A stretch of 50,502 nucleotides of DNA from a bacterium (GTDB lineage: Bacteria > Myxococcota_A > Bradymonadia > UBA7976 > UBA1532): positions 1 through 50,502 of the forward strand of contig JAUHYW010000075.1 of the NCBI GenBank assembly GCA_030426085.1, read 5' to 3'. The position numbers and the translations under genes were made by a program. Shown piece after piece: positions 16,968-28,200 of the stretch (its first letter is position 1; every line of letters starts with the position of its first letter). Under the pieces are notes generated by a model. It was given only the letters and a program-made list of their open reading frames with translations, ran no database searches and was not told where the DNA came from.

Positions 16968-17020
16968 TGGACCGCGACGGACCGGTCCATCACGGCCCGC
17001 CGATCCGTCGCGGCGGTCCA
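16968..17020. promoter_or_regulatory. Cluster of TGGACCG/CGGTCCA half-sites between divergent sigma-54-type promoters
   Basis: Half-sites TGGACCG (16968-16974), CGGTCCA (16983-16989) and CGGTCCA (17014-17020) occur within 53 bp, and GGACCGGTCC (16979-16988) is itself a perfect palindrome. The cluster lies about 50 bp upstream of the plus-strand element at 17069 and about 70 bp upstream of the minus-strand element at 16896. It could serve as a shared enhancer for the activator encoded at 17137. The remaining 16842-17136 sequence shows no gene. Confidence 0.5.
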
Positions 17021-17068
17021 CGGGCGGGCCGACACCCGAAAGCGGGCCAATTCGGGCCGGGTGTCCGG

Positions 17069-17084
17069 TGGCACCGACGTTGCT
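17069..17084 (+). promoter_or_regulatory. Sigma-54 (-24/-12) promoter of the activator gene
   Basis: TGGCAC-CGACG-TTGCT is a full match to TGGCAC-N5-TTGCW with GG and GC 12 nt apart. Transcription would start near 17095, 42 nt before the GTG at 17137, which suggests the activator controls its own gene. Confidence 0.7.
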
Positions 17085-17136
17085 CGGAAGGGCCCCGACA
17101 CCCGGAGATGCGTCACCACCAGCCCGGAGACAGCCC

Positions 17137-18729
<1,593 letters not shown>

Positions 18730-18736
18730 TCGCCTG

Positions 18737-18753
18737 CCGGGCCCATGGCCCGG
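18737..18753. terminator. Hairpin between convergent genes
   Basis: CCGGGCC-CAT-GGCCCGG is a perfect 7-bp stem with a 3-nt loop in the 36-bp gap between the activator gene and the small secreted-protein gene. Confidence 0.5.
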
Positions 18754-18765
18754 ATGGGGCTCGCC

Positions 18766-19020
18766 TCAACGCCGACGTCGGCGGGCGAGCGCGACGCCCG
18801 CGAGCAGCAGCGCCGGGGCGAAGAGCGCCGAGCCGGTGGGGCTGGCGTTGCAGCCGCCGGATCGAACGATCGGCGGCGACACCTCGGGGCGCTCGCGCCC
18901 CTCGAGCCCGCCCGAGATCTGGGCTGCGGCGGGCGTGGCGAGCAGGGTGAAGAGCAGCGCGGCGAGGCCGAAGAGGCGCGGGCGCACGGGGGGCGTAGAC
19001 GTCGAGGTGTGGGTGGGCAT
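18766..19020 (-). CDS. Small secreted protein with MYXO-CTERM-like tail
   Basis: The 84-residue protein starts at ATG 19020, 6 nt after AGGAGA. It has a signal peptide (FGLAALLFTLLATPAAAQ) and then the mature start QISGGLEGRERPEV. A short linker is followed by a C-terminal sorting signal of Gly-Gly-Cys, a hydrophobic stretch (LFAPALLLAGVALA) and Arg5. This tail matches the MYXO-CTERM pattern, in which the Cys is processed and the protein placed on the myxobacterial cell surface. The mature part is only about 30 residues, so it may be a surface tag or structural peptide. Another secreted protein in the window (31020-31544) has the same QISGGLEG motif directly after its signal peptide. Confidence 0.8.
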   Translation of the reverse strand: MPTHTSTSTPPVRPRLFGLAALLFTLLATPAAAQISGGLEGRERPEVSPPIVRSGGCNASPTGSALFAPALLLAGVALARRRRR

Positions 19021-19184
19021 GGCTTCTCCTGTCGGGGTCGGCGGCCGGGCCGCGGGGTCACTGTCGGGCTCGGCTGCGGCGGGGATGACCATCATCGCCG
19101 CCACGCCTCGAGAGTGCCGAAGGGTCGGAGAGGCGGCCATGACCCGTCATGACGACGCATGACACCGCGCGCGGAGTCGACAGA

Positions 19185-19200
19185 TGGCACAGGGCGTGCA
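19185..19200 (+). promoter_or_regulatory. Sigma-54 (-24/-12) promoter for the gene at 19255
   Basis: TGGCAC-AGGGC-GTGCA has GG and GC 12 nt apart and one departure from consensus, the same T-to-G change as the element at 13304. Transcription would start near 19211, 44 nt before the ATG. An ATGAC-CC-GTCAT palindrome (19139-19150) lies 35 bp upstream and could bind an activator. The rest of 19021-19254 shows nothing else. Confidence 0.6.
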
Positions 19201-19254
19201 AAGGTCGGCGTCATCGCCCACGCCCACCGCCGGGCCGCCAAGGAGCCAGCCAGA

Positions 19255-19911
19255 ATGAAGTCCGACGACGACGACGCGGTTCCCGAGAGCCTGCCCCTCC
19301 GACTGACTCACCCCGTCAGCGACTCGCCGTCGGCGGCGCGCGCGGACGGCGACCCGCTCCATCCGGCCGAGGTCTATCCGACCCAGCCCGACATGGTGCG
19401 TCTCTACGAGGTGAGTTGGACCATCTATGGCGGTGGAGTCGTGACGCACTACTTGAGCATGGCAGGCAGGCAGAAAGATGTGACATGGCACTGTTCGTGG
19501 AGTGAGTATGGCATCGAACCCCAGACGATGTCGAAGCTCGGGTTCGGCTTCTTCCCGAAGCAGGATTTCACCATACAGCTCGACTGCGAGTACTGCGCGA
19601 GCGAGCCGTATCCCCTGAAGGTCAAAGCCTCGCGGACATACACTCTCGGCCGTTCATGGGAGGCCTGCGACGGTCAGGCGCCCGAGTGCGGCTGGGAGGC
19701 CCGGGTCATGGGCGAGAAGAAAGTCGTCGGCTATATGTATGAAGACACAGTGGCCGAGCTGTACTTCTTCATGCCTCGAACGGACTCCCCGACCCTGATC
19801 ACCGATCCTCATGAGACCGCGGCATTCTCGTGGTACCGGCTGGATGGGACCAAGCGGAGCTACAAGCAGTGGCGCCACGAGAAGCCCCGGCAGGTTTCGT
19901 CGACGCCCTGA
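19255..19911 (+). CDS. Unknown protein under a sigma-54-type promoter
   Basis: The 218-residue protein starts at ATG 19255, 9 nt after AAGGAG. It has an acidic, disordered-looking N-terminus (MKSDDDDAVPES) and then a beta-rich core with many aromatic residues (VRLYEVSWTIYGGGVVTHYL, VAELYFFMP). Paired cysteines occur in LDCEYC and ACDGQAPECG. There is no signal peptide or transmembrane segment and no recognised family. The GC content and codon use are lower than in the neighbours (for example tat, gta, aaa codons), which suggests it may have been acquired. Its last 113 bases overlap the 3' end of the convergent kinase gene, an unusual tail-to-tail overlap. Confidence 0.75.
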   Translation: MKSDDDDAVPESLPLRLTHPVSDSPSAARADGDPLHPAEVYPTQPDMVRLYEVSWTIYGGGVVTHYLSMAGRQKDVTWHCSWSEYGIEPQTMSKLGFGFFPKQDFTIQLDCEYCASEPYPLKVKASRTYTLGRSWEACDGQAPECGWEARVMGEKKVVGYMYEDTVAELYFFMPRTDSPTLITDPHETAAFSWYRLDGTKRSYKQWRHEKPRQVSSTP

Positions 19912-22354
19912 GCGCCGGGACATCAATGACGGGCAGCTCCCGGGCCATGCGGAAGCCCACCACCATCCCGGTGTGGGTCGGCGGCCACCCGAATCGCGCG
20001 GCGGCGACCGCCGAGTCGCCGACGCCGATGAACCCGCCGCCTTTGACCACGCAGTAGGCCGGCTCGGCCTCTCCGGCGCCGACCTCCAGCCGGCCGTCCA
20101 CGAGCGGCGGGCCCTCCCGGCGATAGGCGTCGAGGCACATCTGGCGGACGTTGCCGGCGAACCCGCACACGCCGTAGGGGCTCCGGTCGAGTGGGAACGC
20201 GCCGACCGGCAGCATGCCGGGGCTGTCGGGTCGACTGCGCGCGGTCACGGCCCAGGTCGCGTCGAAGTGTTCACCCCATCCGTAGGCCCGGCCGTCGACC
20301 CCGCGGGCCGCCTTCTCCCACTCCAATGAGTGGGGCAGCCGCAGCGGCAGGCCGTCGCGGCCTGCGCGCCAGCGACAGAACGCGCGGGCCGAGCGCCAGT
20401 CGATGCCGGCCACCGGCGCGTCGTCGAACCATCGCATGCCTTCGGCGACGGTCACTTCGAAGTGACCGGCGACGTCACGGGCGTAGGCGAGCAGGCCCGC
20501 CCCCTTCTCTCCACCCCGGGCCTTCGGCGCATGGCGCAACGCCTCGGCCTCGCGCCCGGTGTCGACGAGCCAGTCCAGCCACTCGATGTATTCGGCGTTC
20601 GTCACCGGGTGCTTGCCCATCGCGAACCCATCGACCCAGACCCGCCGCCGCGGCAGGCCGTCCGTCGCGCTCGGGTCACCGCTGACGAACCAGCCCGCCG
20701 GCACGTAGGCGGTGTCATCGCCGATGGCACCCTCCGGCGGCAGCCAGATGGGATACGGCGCGTCGTCGCCGGGCCGGATGCCATCCCACCGTCCGTTGCG
20801 CTCGATCGACACCGGATAGGTCACCGGCATGCGCCCCGGCGCGGTCAGCTCGAGCGCGTAGCTGCCCATCGCCAGCGGGTGGTCGTACAGCGGCGTCGGC
20901 GGCAGCGCGCGCTCGAACTCGGGTTCGAGCCGGCGCCGGCGCATGACATAGCGGAACACCCGCACCCGGGCGCCGGGCGGGTCGGTGACCACGGTCAGGG
21001 CGCCGTCGCCCCGCAGCCACTCGACGTTGCCCGCCGCGTCGTGGATCCGCAGCAGCTCGGCGTACTCGGCGGCGGCGTCGGCGTCACCCGCGGCCTCGGC
21101 GTCGAGCAGGCGGCGGCGGTAGTGGCGGGTGAGGTGGTCCCGGGCTTCGGGCAGGTCGGGGGCGGTCCGCAGAGCGGCCTGGATCGCTTGCAGGCAGCGC
21201 ACGTCGGCGATCCGGGCCTCGCGCCGCGCCTCGGCGGCGGCGTCTTCGAGGGCCCAGCCAGGCACCTTCTCGTCGACCGGGGCGTAGGACGGCAGCGGGC
21301 CGAGGATGGCGTCGGCCTCGGCGTTCAGCCGCTCGGCGTCGGCCCGCAGCTCGGCCGAGCGGGGGGCGAGGCGCTCGGCGTCGGCGAGCAGGGCCCGGGC
21401 CCGGGTCCGGCGGGCGTCGCCGTCGAGCCAGCCGCGCACGGCCTCGGCGAGCGCGCTGGCGTGGGGGTAGCGGGCGGCGGGGTCGGGGGCGAGCGCCCGG
21501 TCGGCGATGGCGCGCAGGGCTTCGGGGCCTTCGTCGAGGTGCAGGGCGGCGCGGTCGAGCAACGCGTCGAGGGCGGCGCGGCGGCTGGAGCGCGGGCGGT
21601 GACCGGTCACGATCTGGTATAGCGTGCCGCCGAGCGCGTAGACGTCGGCCGGGGGGCCGACCGGGCCGAGCGCGGGGTCGAGCTGCTCCGGCGCCATGAA
21701 CGCGGGGGTGCCGACGACCGCGCCGGCGCCGGTGAGGCGGTCGAGGTCTCGGGGCAGTGCGAGGGGCGCGGCGGGCGTCGAGGCGCCCCCGGGCACGGCG
21801 GTGGCGGCGGTGTGCGGGCCGCCATCGGCGAGCGGCCACCGGGGCGGGTCGGAGGGCGCGGCCGCCGGGGCGCGATCGATGGGCCGGGCGAGGCCCCAGT
21901 CCATCAGCAGCACCTCGCCGAAGGCGCCGAGCATGATGTTGTCGGGCTTGATGTCGCGGTGGATGACGCCCCGATCGTGGGCGTAGGCCATCGCCTCGCA
22001 GACCCGGGCGAACGCTTCGATCCCCCGCCGCAATGGCAGGCCGTCGGCCACCGCGGCGGCCAGGGTGCGGCCCTCGACGAGCTTCATCGTGTACCACGGG
22101 CACCCGTCGGGGCGGACGCCGCGGTCGTGCACCGGCACGATGCCGGGGTGGGTCAAACCGGCGGTCACGCTGGCCTCGGCCTCGAAGCGGGCCCGGGCCC
22201 GGGGGTCGTCGAGCAGCCTCCAGCTCAGGGTCTTCATCGCGACGTGGCGGTCGAGCGCCCGGTCGTGCACCCGGCGCACTTCGCCCATGCCGCCGCGGCC
22301 GAGCAGACCGAGATCCGTGTATCTCATCCGGGTATCCGTGGGCGGACCGGGCAT
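19799..22354 (-). CDS. Ser/Thr protein kinase fused to an FGE-sulfatase (SUMF1-like) domain
   Basis: The 851-residue protein has an N-terminal Hanks-type kinase (about 10-320). This includes the glycine loop LLGRGGMGEV, catalytic loop VIHRDIKPDNIML, DWG in place of DFG, and TPAFMAPEQL. A charged helical region follows (320-430), then a PEGA-like beta segment (VVTDPPGARVRVF, about 450-540). The C-terminal formylglycine-generating-enzyme-like domain reads YVPAGWFVSGD, GKHPVTNAEYIEWLDWL, LPHSLEWEKAARG, YGVCGFAGNVRQMC and GFRMARELP. FGE-like domains in such fusions are usually binding or regulatory modules and not sulfatase activators. No transmembrane helix is seen, so it is probably cytoplasmic. 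It is divergent from the FHA gene at 22431. A paralogue with the same plan is at 31660-34062. Confidence 0.9.
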   Translation of the reverse strand: MPGPPTDTRMRYTDLGLLGRGGMGEVRRVHDRALDRHVAMKTLSWRLLDDPRARARFEAEASVTAGLTHPGIVPVHDRGVRPDGCPWYTMKLVEGRTLAAAVADGLPLRRGIEAFARVCEAMAYAHDRGVIHRDIKPDNIMLGAFGEVLLMDWGLARPIDRAPAAAPSDPPRWPLADGGPHTAATAVPGGASTPAAPLALPRDLDRLTGAGAVVGTPAFMAPEQLDPALGPVGPPADVYALGGTLYQIVTGHRPRSSRRAALDALLDRAALHLDEGPEALRAIADRALAPDPAARYPHASALAEAVRGWLDGDARRTRARALLADAERLAPRSAELRADAERLNAEADAILGPLPSYAPVDEKVPGWALEDAAAEARREARIADVRCLQAIQAALRTAPDLPEARDHLTRHYRRRLLDAEAAGDADAAAEYAELLRIHDAAGNVEWLRGDGALTVVTDPPGARVRVFRYVMRRRRLEPEFERALPPTPLYDHPLAMGSYALELTAPGRMPVTYPVSIERNGRWDGIRPGDDAPYPIWLPPEGAIGDDTAYVPAGWFVSGDPSATDGLPRRRVWVDGFAMGKHPVTNAEYIEWLDWLVDTGREAEALRHAPKARGGEKGAGLLAYARDVAGHFEVTVAEGMRWFDDAPVAGIDWRSARAFCRWRAGRDGLPLRLPHSLEWEKAARGVDGRAYGWGEHFDATWAVTARSRPDSPGMLPVGAFPLDRSPYGVCGFAGNVRQMCLDAYRREGPPLVDGRLEVGAGEAEPAYCVVKGGGFIGVGDSAVAAARFGWPPTHTGMVVGFRMARELPVIDVPALRASTKPAGASRGATACSSAWSHPAGTTRMPRSHEDR

Positions 22355-22361
22355 CACCGGG

Positions 22362-22367
22362 ATGGTA
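22362..22367 (-). promoter_or_regulatory. -10-like hexamer TACCAT before the kinase gene
   Basis: On the minus strand TACCAT ends 7 nt before the ATG at 22354, and no Shine-Dalgarno is present. This supports that start and suggests a leaderless message. Confidence 0.35.
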
Positions 22368-22418
22368 CACGAGGTGCGCGCCCGTCGCGGGCGGGTCGTC
22401 GGCCGCGCGCGGGTGGGG

Positions 22419-22424
22419 TAGGCT
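22419..22424 (+). promoter_or_regulatory. -10-like hexamer TAGGCT before the FHA gene
   Basis: TAGGCT ends 6 nt before the ATG at 22431, with no Shine-Dalgarno. This is the same spacing as before 5805 and 23424. Confidence 0.4.
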
Positions 22425-22430
22425 CACCGC

Positions 22431-23360
22431 ATGGCCGTATTGCGACAACGGGACACCGCCCGCCGGGTGACGCTGGGGGCCTCGACCCTGGTCGGGCGCT
22501 CGTCGCAGTGCACGGTCCGGCTGGCGAGCAGCGAGGTCTCGGGGCAGCACGCGGCGCTGTACTTCGGCGAGCGGGGCTGGGCGCTGCGCGACCTGGGCAG
22601 CCGCAACGGCACGTTCGTCGAGGGGGTGCCGGCCCCGGTGGGCGAGCGGCTGGCGATCGCGGCGGGCGCGACGCTGCGCTTCGCCGACGAGGTCTGGGTG
22701 CTGGAGTCCGACGGGCCGCCGGTGGCGACGGCGGTGGGGCCCGACGGGCGGCGGGCGACGGCGGTCGACGGGCTGCTGCCGCTGCCCGATCCGGTGGATC
22801 CGGTGGTGACGGTCTTCGCGAGCCGGGCGGGGCGCTGGATCGCCGAGCGGGACGACGCGCCGTCCTTCGTCGAGGACGGCGCGGCGGTGGTGATCGACGG
22901 GGCGGCCTGGGTGTTGGAGCTGCCGCCGTCGGTCGGCGGCGGGGGCACGATGACGACCCCCGAGGCCGGCGCGCGGCCGTGGTCGCTGGCGACGGTGCGC
23001 AGCGCCCGGGTGGCGGTCAGCCGCGACGAGGAGACCATCGCCCTGACGCTGCTCTTCGCCCGGGGCGCGCTGAAGGTGCCCCAGCGGGCCCACCACGGGC
23101 TGCTGCGGGTGCTGGCCCAGGCCCGGGCCGACGACGCCGGCGCGGCGCCGGCCGAGCAGGGCTGGATGTACACCGAGGCGGTCTGCGCGGCGGCGGCGGT
23201 CGAGCCGGAGCGGCTGTACGTGGACGTCTACCGGGCTCGCAAGCAGCTCGCCGCCCTGGGGCTGCCCGACGCGGCCGATCTGATCGAGCGCCGGGCGGCC
23301 ACCCGCCAGATCCGGCTGGGCATCGCCCGGGTGCAGGTCGTGCCCCTGGTCCGCGGTTGA
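22431..23360 (+). CDS. FHA-domain protein with winged-helix-like C-terminus
   Basis: The 309-residue protein begins with a clear FHA domain (residues 10-90): STLVGRSSQCTVRLASSEVSGQHAALY, then LRDLGSRNGTFVEG. These contain the GR, SxxH-like and NG elements that bind phosphothreonine. A middle region has no recognised family. The C-terminal part (about 190-300: LYVDVYRARKQLAALGLPDAADLIERR) resembles the transcriptional-regulator winged helix found in bacterial FHA and SARP-type proteins. It would therefore be a kinase-responsive regulator or adaptor. It is divergent from a kinase-FGE gene and 63 nt upstream of a GAF/sigma-54 activator, so the three probably form one phosphorylation-controlled circuit. 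Confidence 0.85.
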   Translation: MAVLRQRDTARRVTLGASTLVGRSSQCTVRLASSEVSGQHAALYFGERGWALRDLGSRNGTFVEGVPAPVGERLAIAAGATLRFADEVWVLESDGPPVATAVGPDGRRATAVDGLLPLPDPVDPVVTVFASRAGRWIAERDDAPSFVEDGAAVVIDGAAWVLELPPSVGGGGTMTTPEAGARPWSLATVRSARVAVSRDEETIALTLLFARGALKVPQRAHHGLLRVLAQARADDAGAAPAEQGWMYTEAVCAAAAVEPERLYVDVYRARKQLAALGLPDAADLIERRAATRQIRLGIARVQVVPLVRG

Positions 23361-23411
23361 GGCGGGGCCATGTGCGCCGCCGCCGACGTATCAACCGCCC
23401 GACGTTGACGC

Positions 23412-23417
23412 TAGAGT
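23412..23417 (+). promoter_or_regulatory. -10-like hexamer TAGAGT before the activator gene
   Basis: TAGAGT ends 6 nt before the GTG at 23424, and no Shine-Dalgarno is seen. It is consistent with a leaderless transcript. Confidence 0.35.
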
Positions 23418-23423
23418 GCCGGC

Positions 23424-25145
23424 GTGACGAACGCCGATCCCCGACCGGGCCTCGACGACTTCGCCCGCGCCTTGCAGAAGGCGGGCGGCTTCGAGGCCAT
23501 CGCCCGGGCGACGCTGCGCCGCGCCCTGCTCCTGGTGGACGACGCCGTCCGAGGCCCGGGGCGGGTCCGCGTCCGGCGGGCGCTGCTGCACCTGCGGGGG
23601 GACGGGGGCTACACCGGGGTGTGGGTGCTCGAGCGGGGCGCCGACGCGCTCTCCGATCCCGACCCCCGCAGCGCGCTGCTGCCCTCGGCCTCGGTGTGGC
23701 ACCGGCTGCGCACCACCGGCGAGCCGGTGGCGGTGGACGTGACCCTGCGCACGATGCAGAGCCTCGACGGAGCGCCGGAGAAGGCGCAGTGGATCGACGA
23801 GCACGGGCTGTCGGATCACAGCCGGGGGCGGCTGCTCGAGCGGGACGCGACCCACACCTGCGCCCTGCCGCTGCGGGGGCCGGCGGGGGTGACGGGCATG
23901 ATCTCGGTGGAGGTCGGCTGCCGGGCGGCCATCGGGCGGCCGCTGGCGTGGGGTGACTGCCGGGCGGCGCTGGAGGCGACGGTGGCCGTGGCCGGGCCGT
24001 ATCTGGCGGCGCTGGCCCCGGCCCGTCCGCCGCCCGAGGCCGATCCGCTGCTGCCGGTGATCGGCGCGACGATGGCCCCCCTGGTGCGGGTGCTGCGGGC
24101 CTTCGCCGCCGAGGAGGAGACCCTGCTCGTCCGGGGCGAGACGGGCACCGGCAAGTCGCGCATCGCCCGCTGGTGCCACGCCCGCTCACCCCGCCGCGAG
24201 GGGCCGTTCGAGGTGCTCGACCTGCTCGCGGTGCCCCCCGAGACCCAGATGGGCGAGCTGTTCGGCTGGAAGCGGGGGGCCTTCACCGGGGCGGTGCGCG
24301 ATCACGACGGCTTCGTGGCCCGGGCCGAGGGCGGCACGCTCTTCATCGACGAGGTCGACAAGCTGTCGCTCGAGGCCCAGGCGGCGCTGCTGACGCTGCT
24401 CGAGGAGCGCCGCTACCGGGCGCTGGGCCATGGCGGGCGCCGGCTGGAGGCCGACGTGCGCTTCATCGTGGGCACCAACGCCGACCTCGCCGGGGCGGTG
24501 GCCGAGGGCACGTTCCGCGAGGATCTGTACTACCGCATCAACGTGCTGCCGCTGGAGCTGCCCCCGCTGCGGGCCCGGGCGGACGAGATCGAGGCCTGGG
24601 CCCGCTTCATGCTGCGCCGGTGCCACGAGAGCCGGCGGGCGGCGGGCGCGGCGCAGCTCGATACGGACGCCGAGGGGCTTCTGGCGGGCCAGCCGTGGCC
24701 GGGCAACCTGCGCCAGCTCGACAACTGCGTGCGCCGGGCCTACACCCTCGCCGGCCTCGACGCCGATCCGGGCGGGCCGGGGCGGCGGGTGACGGCGCAT
24801 CACATCCGGGCGGCGCTGGCCTTCGAGAGCGGGCGCCGGGCGGGCGGTGATCCGCTCCAGCCGCTGCTCGACGCGGCGGTGGCCTTCGTGGCCCGGCTGG
24901 CGGCCGATCCGCCGGTTGATCTGTCGGCGGTCGAGTGGCCCGGCGCACTGCACGGGCTGCTGCTCGGCGCGGCGGTGCTCGAGACCGGCGGCCGCGATCC
25001 GGCCTTCGAGCTGCTGGGCTACGGGCGCATGGTCGCCAACCGCAACCACCACAAGGCGCTGCTGCGGGACGTGGGCCGGCTGGCGGCGCTGGCCGAGGCC
25101 CTGGGCAGCGGGCTGCCCCCGACCCTGAAGGCCCTGACCGGATGA
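23424..25145 (+). CDS. GAF-type sigma-54-dependent activator
   Basis: The 573-residue protein has an N-terminal GAF-like sensor (about 10-200, ending THTCALPLRGPAGVTGMISVEV). Its AAA+ sigma-54 interaction domain has Walker A GETGTGKS (near 240), GAFTGA (near 287), Walker B GGTLFIDEVDKL and the arginine-finger region FREDLYYRINVLPLELPPLR. WPGNLRQLDNCVRRAY completes the AAA+ lid. The C-terminal 130 residues do not show the usual short Fis helix-turn-helix directly. The segment DPAFELLGYGRMVANRNHHKALLRDVGRLAAL may be a divergent version. It starts at GTG 23424 and lies downstream of the FHA gene. The ligand of the GAF domain is unknown. Confidence 0.88.
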   Translation: MTNADPRPGLDDFARALQKAGGFEAIARATLRRALLLVDDAVRGPGRVRVRRALLHLRGDGGYTGVWVLERGADALSDPDPRSALLPSASVWHRLRTTGEPVAVDVTLRTMQSLDGAPEKAQWIDEHGLSDHSRGRLLERDATHTCALPLRGPAGVTGMISVEVGCRAAIGRPLAWGDCRAALEATVAVAGPYLAALAPARPPPEADPLLPVIGATMAPLVRVLRAFAAEEETLLVRGETGTGKSRIARWCHARSPRREGPFEVLDLLAVPPETQMGELFGWKRGAFTGAVRDHDGFVARAEGGTLFIDEVDKLSLEAQAALLTLLEERRYRALGHGGRRLEADVRFIVGTNADLAGAVAEGTFREDLYYRINVLPLELPPLRARADEIEAWARFMLRRCHESRRAAGAAQLDTDAEGLLAGQPWPGNLRQLDNCVRRAYTLAGLDADPGGPGRRVTAHHIRAALAFESGRRAGGDPLQPLLDAAVAFVARLAADPPVDLSAVEWPGALHGLLLGAAVLETGGRDPAFELLGYGRMVANRNHHKALLRDVGRLAALAEALGSGLPPTLKALTG

Positions 25146-25230
25146 GGCCGGCCGACTGAGTGCGACCCCGCTTGTCAGTAGGCCATGCCCGGCCTATGGT
25201 CGCCGCGTCTTCCACCCCACGAGGTGTGTC

Positions 25231-28200
25231 ATGAGCGCGCACGGGGCCCCGTCGACGGCCTGGCCGGTGGGCCGGCGGCTGGCCGACCGCTACATCGTCG
25301 AAGATCTGATCGGCGAGGGCGGCTTCGGGCAGGTGTACCGCGCGCGGCAGATCGGGACCGGGCAGGCGGTGGCGGTCAAGCGGCTACGGCTCGTCACCGG
25401 CCCGGGGGCGCCCCCGGCGGACCGTCAGCGGGCGCGCTTCGAGCGGGAGGTCGCCCTGTGCGGCCGCCTGTTCCACCCCAACGTGGTGCGGGTGATCGAC
25501 GCCGGCGAGGCCGAGGGCGAGCTGTTCACCGTCTTCGAGTTCGTGCCCGGGCGCACCCTGGCGGCGGTGCTCGCCGAGCAGGGGCGGCTGGGCCTCGACG
25601 AGACGCTGCACCTGATGGGGCAGGTGCTCGACGGGCTGGCGGCGGCCCACGCGGCGGGGGTGGTGCACCGCGACCTCAAGCCGCACAACATCATGGTCAC
25701 CGAGACCGGCGCCCGGCGGAACGCGCTGATCCTGGACTTCGGCACCGGAGCCCTGGCCGACGGCCTGAGCGACGGGGCCCGGCTGACCGCCTCGCTGGAG
25801 GTGCTCGGCACGCCGGCCTACGCCGCGCCGGAGCAGCTCCGGGGCCTGGAGCCGACCCCCCGGACCGATCTCTACGCCTGGGGCCTGATCGTGCTCGAGT
25901 GCCTGACCGGCAGCCGGGTGATCGAGGGCGATACGCCGCACGCGGCGCTGTTCGCCCAGCTCGGGGCCGATCCGATCCCCCTGCCGCCCAGCCTGACCGG
26001 GCAGCCGCTCGGCGCGCTGCTGGCCCGGGTGCTCGAGAAGGACGTCGAGCGGCGGGACGTGGGGGCCGCCGAGCTGCTGCGGGCGCTGGTCGAGCTGGGC
26101 GCGCCGAGCGCCCGCCCGGCCGCCGAGGCCGATGACGGCCCGCTGGCCCCGGGCGAGGTGGCGACCCTCGGGCCGCCGATCGACCCCCGCCACTGGGCCC
26201 GGCCGGGCGGCGATCGGCGGCAGCTCATCGCGGTGGCGGCCCGGGTCGAGCTGAGCCCGGTGGGCGAGGTCGACCCCGAGGTGCTCGATCGGCTCACCCG
26301 GCAGCAGCTCGCCGCCTGCGCCGAGGACGTCGCCCCCACCGGGGCCCGGCTGGCGGGGGCCCTGGGCACCGGGCTGGTGTGGTACTTCGGCGCGCCGGCC
26401 CGGGAGGACGACGCCCGCCGGGCGCAGCGGGCGATGGAGGCGCTGCGGGCCGGCATGACCCGGCGGGCGGCGACCCTGGAGAAGAGCTACGGGGTCCGGG
26501 CGGCGCTGCGGGTCGGGGTGCACGCGGCGCGGCAGGTGGTGGGCCCGCCGGCCGGCGCGGGGCCCCACCCCGACGCCCTCGGCCTGCTCGCCGGCCGGGC
26601 GCTGGCCCTGGCCGACGCCGCGCTGGACGGCCCCCGGGTCAGCTCGACCGCCCGGCGGCTGCTCGACGCCGCGCCCCGGCTCGACGTGGCCGATACGCTC
26701 TCGACCTCCCGCCGGGCGCCCTTCGTGGGCCGCGACCGCGAGCTGTCGACGCTGCGCGCGCTGTGGGCCTCGGCCCGGAGCGGCGCCGGGCGGGCGGCGC
26801 TGGTGGTCGGCGAGGCGGGCATGGGCAAGTCCCGGCTGGCGCAGGCGCTGTACGACGACATCGAGGGCGGGCGGTGGCTGGTGGCCCGCTGCCTGCCCGA
26901 GGCCCGCAACAGCACGCTGCGGCCCATCGTCGACCTCTTCGAGTCGCTGCTCGACGCCCCGGACGACGCCCCGCCCGCGGCCCGCATCGACGCCCTGGCC
27001 CGCTTCGTCGAGGCCCGGGGGCTCGATGCGCACGAGGCGATGCCCCTGCTGGGCGCCGCGCTGGGGCTGCCGGTCTCCGAGCGCTGGCCCATGCCCGGCC
27101 TGCCCCCCGCCCGGCGGCGGGAGGTGACCTTCGACCTGCTGCTGTGCAGCCTCTTCGACCTGGCCGAGCGGCAGCCGCTGGTGCTGTGGGTCGACGATCT
27201 GCACTGGGCCGACCCCTCGACCCTCGACCTGCTCAAGCTGCTCATCGAGGATCTGCCCACCGCCCCGGTCTTCGCGCTGATGACCACCCGCCCCGGCTTC
27301 GAGCCCCCGTGGGCCGCCGGCCGGGTCGATCAGGTGCGGCTCGACCGGCTGGCCCCGGCGGCGGTCGAGGCGCTCATCGAGGCCTGCGACGCGGGGCACG
27401 CGGTGGGCGAGGCGCTGCGGGGGCGCATCGCGGACCGCACCGACGGGGTGCCGCTCTTCGTCGAGGAGTTGACCCGCATGCTGGCCGAGCGCCCGGCGGG
27501 CGGGGGCGACGCGGTGCCCGAGACGGTCGAGGCCTCGCTGGCGGCCCGGCTCGACGCCCTGGGCCCGGCCCGGCGCACGGCCCGGGTGGCGGCGGTCATC
27601 GGCCGCGAGTTCCGCGAAGATCTGCTGGCCCTGGTCTGCGAGCGCGACCCCATCGAGCTGAGCGCCGATCTACGGGCGCTGGTCGACGCGACGTTGGTCC
27701 ACCGCCGCCGCCGGGCCCGGCCGGTGTTCGTCTTCAAGCACGCCCTGGTGCGGGACGCGGCCTACGGCGCGCTCACCGCGCCCGACCGGGCGAGGATCCA
27801 CGGGCGCATCGGCGAGGCGCTCGAGGCCCGGTTCCCCGAGGAGGTCGCCCGCCGGCCCGAGCTGCTGGCCCACCACTTCGGCGCGGCGGGCGACCGGCGG
27901 CGGGCGACGCGCTACGCCGAGACGGCGGCCAGCGCCGCGCTGCACCGCTCGGCCAACGTCGAGGCGGTGGAGCACGCCCGGCAGGCCATCGCCTGGCTGG
28001 ACGGGCTGGCCGACCCCCGGGAGCGCGACCAGCGCGAGCTGCGGCTGACCGGGCTGATGACCCCCGCGCTGATGGCGTCGACCGGCTTCGTCGCCCCCGA
28101 GCTGCGGGCGGCGCTCGACCGGGCGGCGGCTCTGATCGAGTCGCTGGGCCTCAACGAGGCGGCGCTGCCCATCCTGTGGTCGACGGCGATGGTGCGCAAC

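Noticed and set aside
19104..19119. Sigma-54 promoter on the minus strand for the MYXO-CTERM-like gene (CGGCAC-N5-AGGCG)
   Set aside because: GG and GC are correctly spaced, but the -12 element lacks the T residues. The match is too weak for this GC content.
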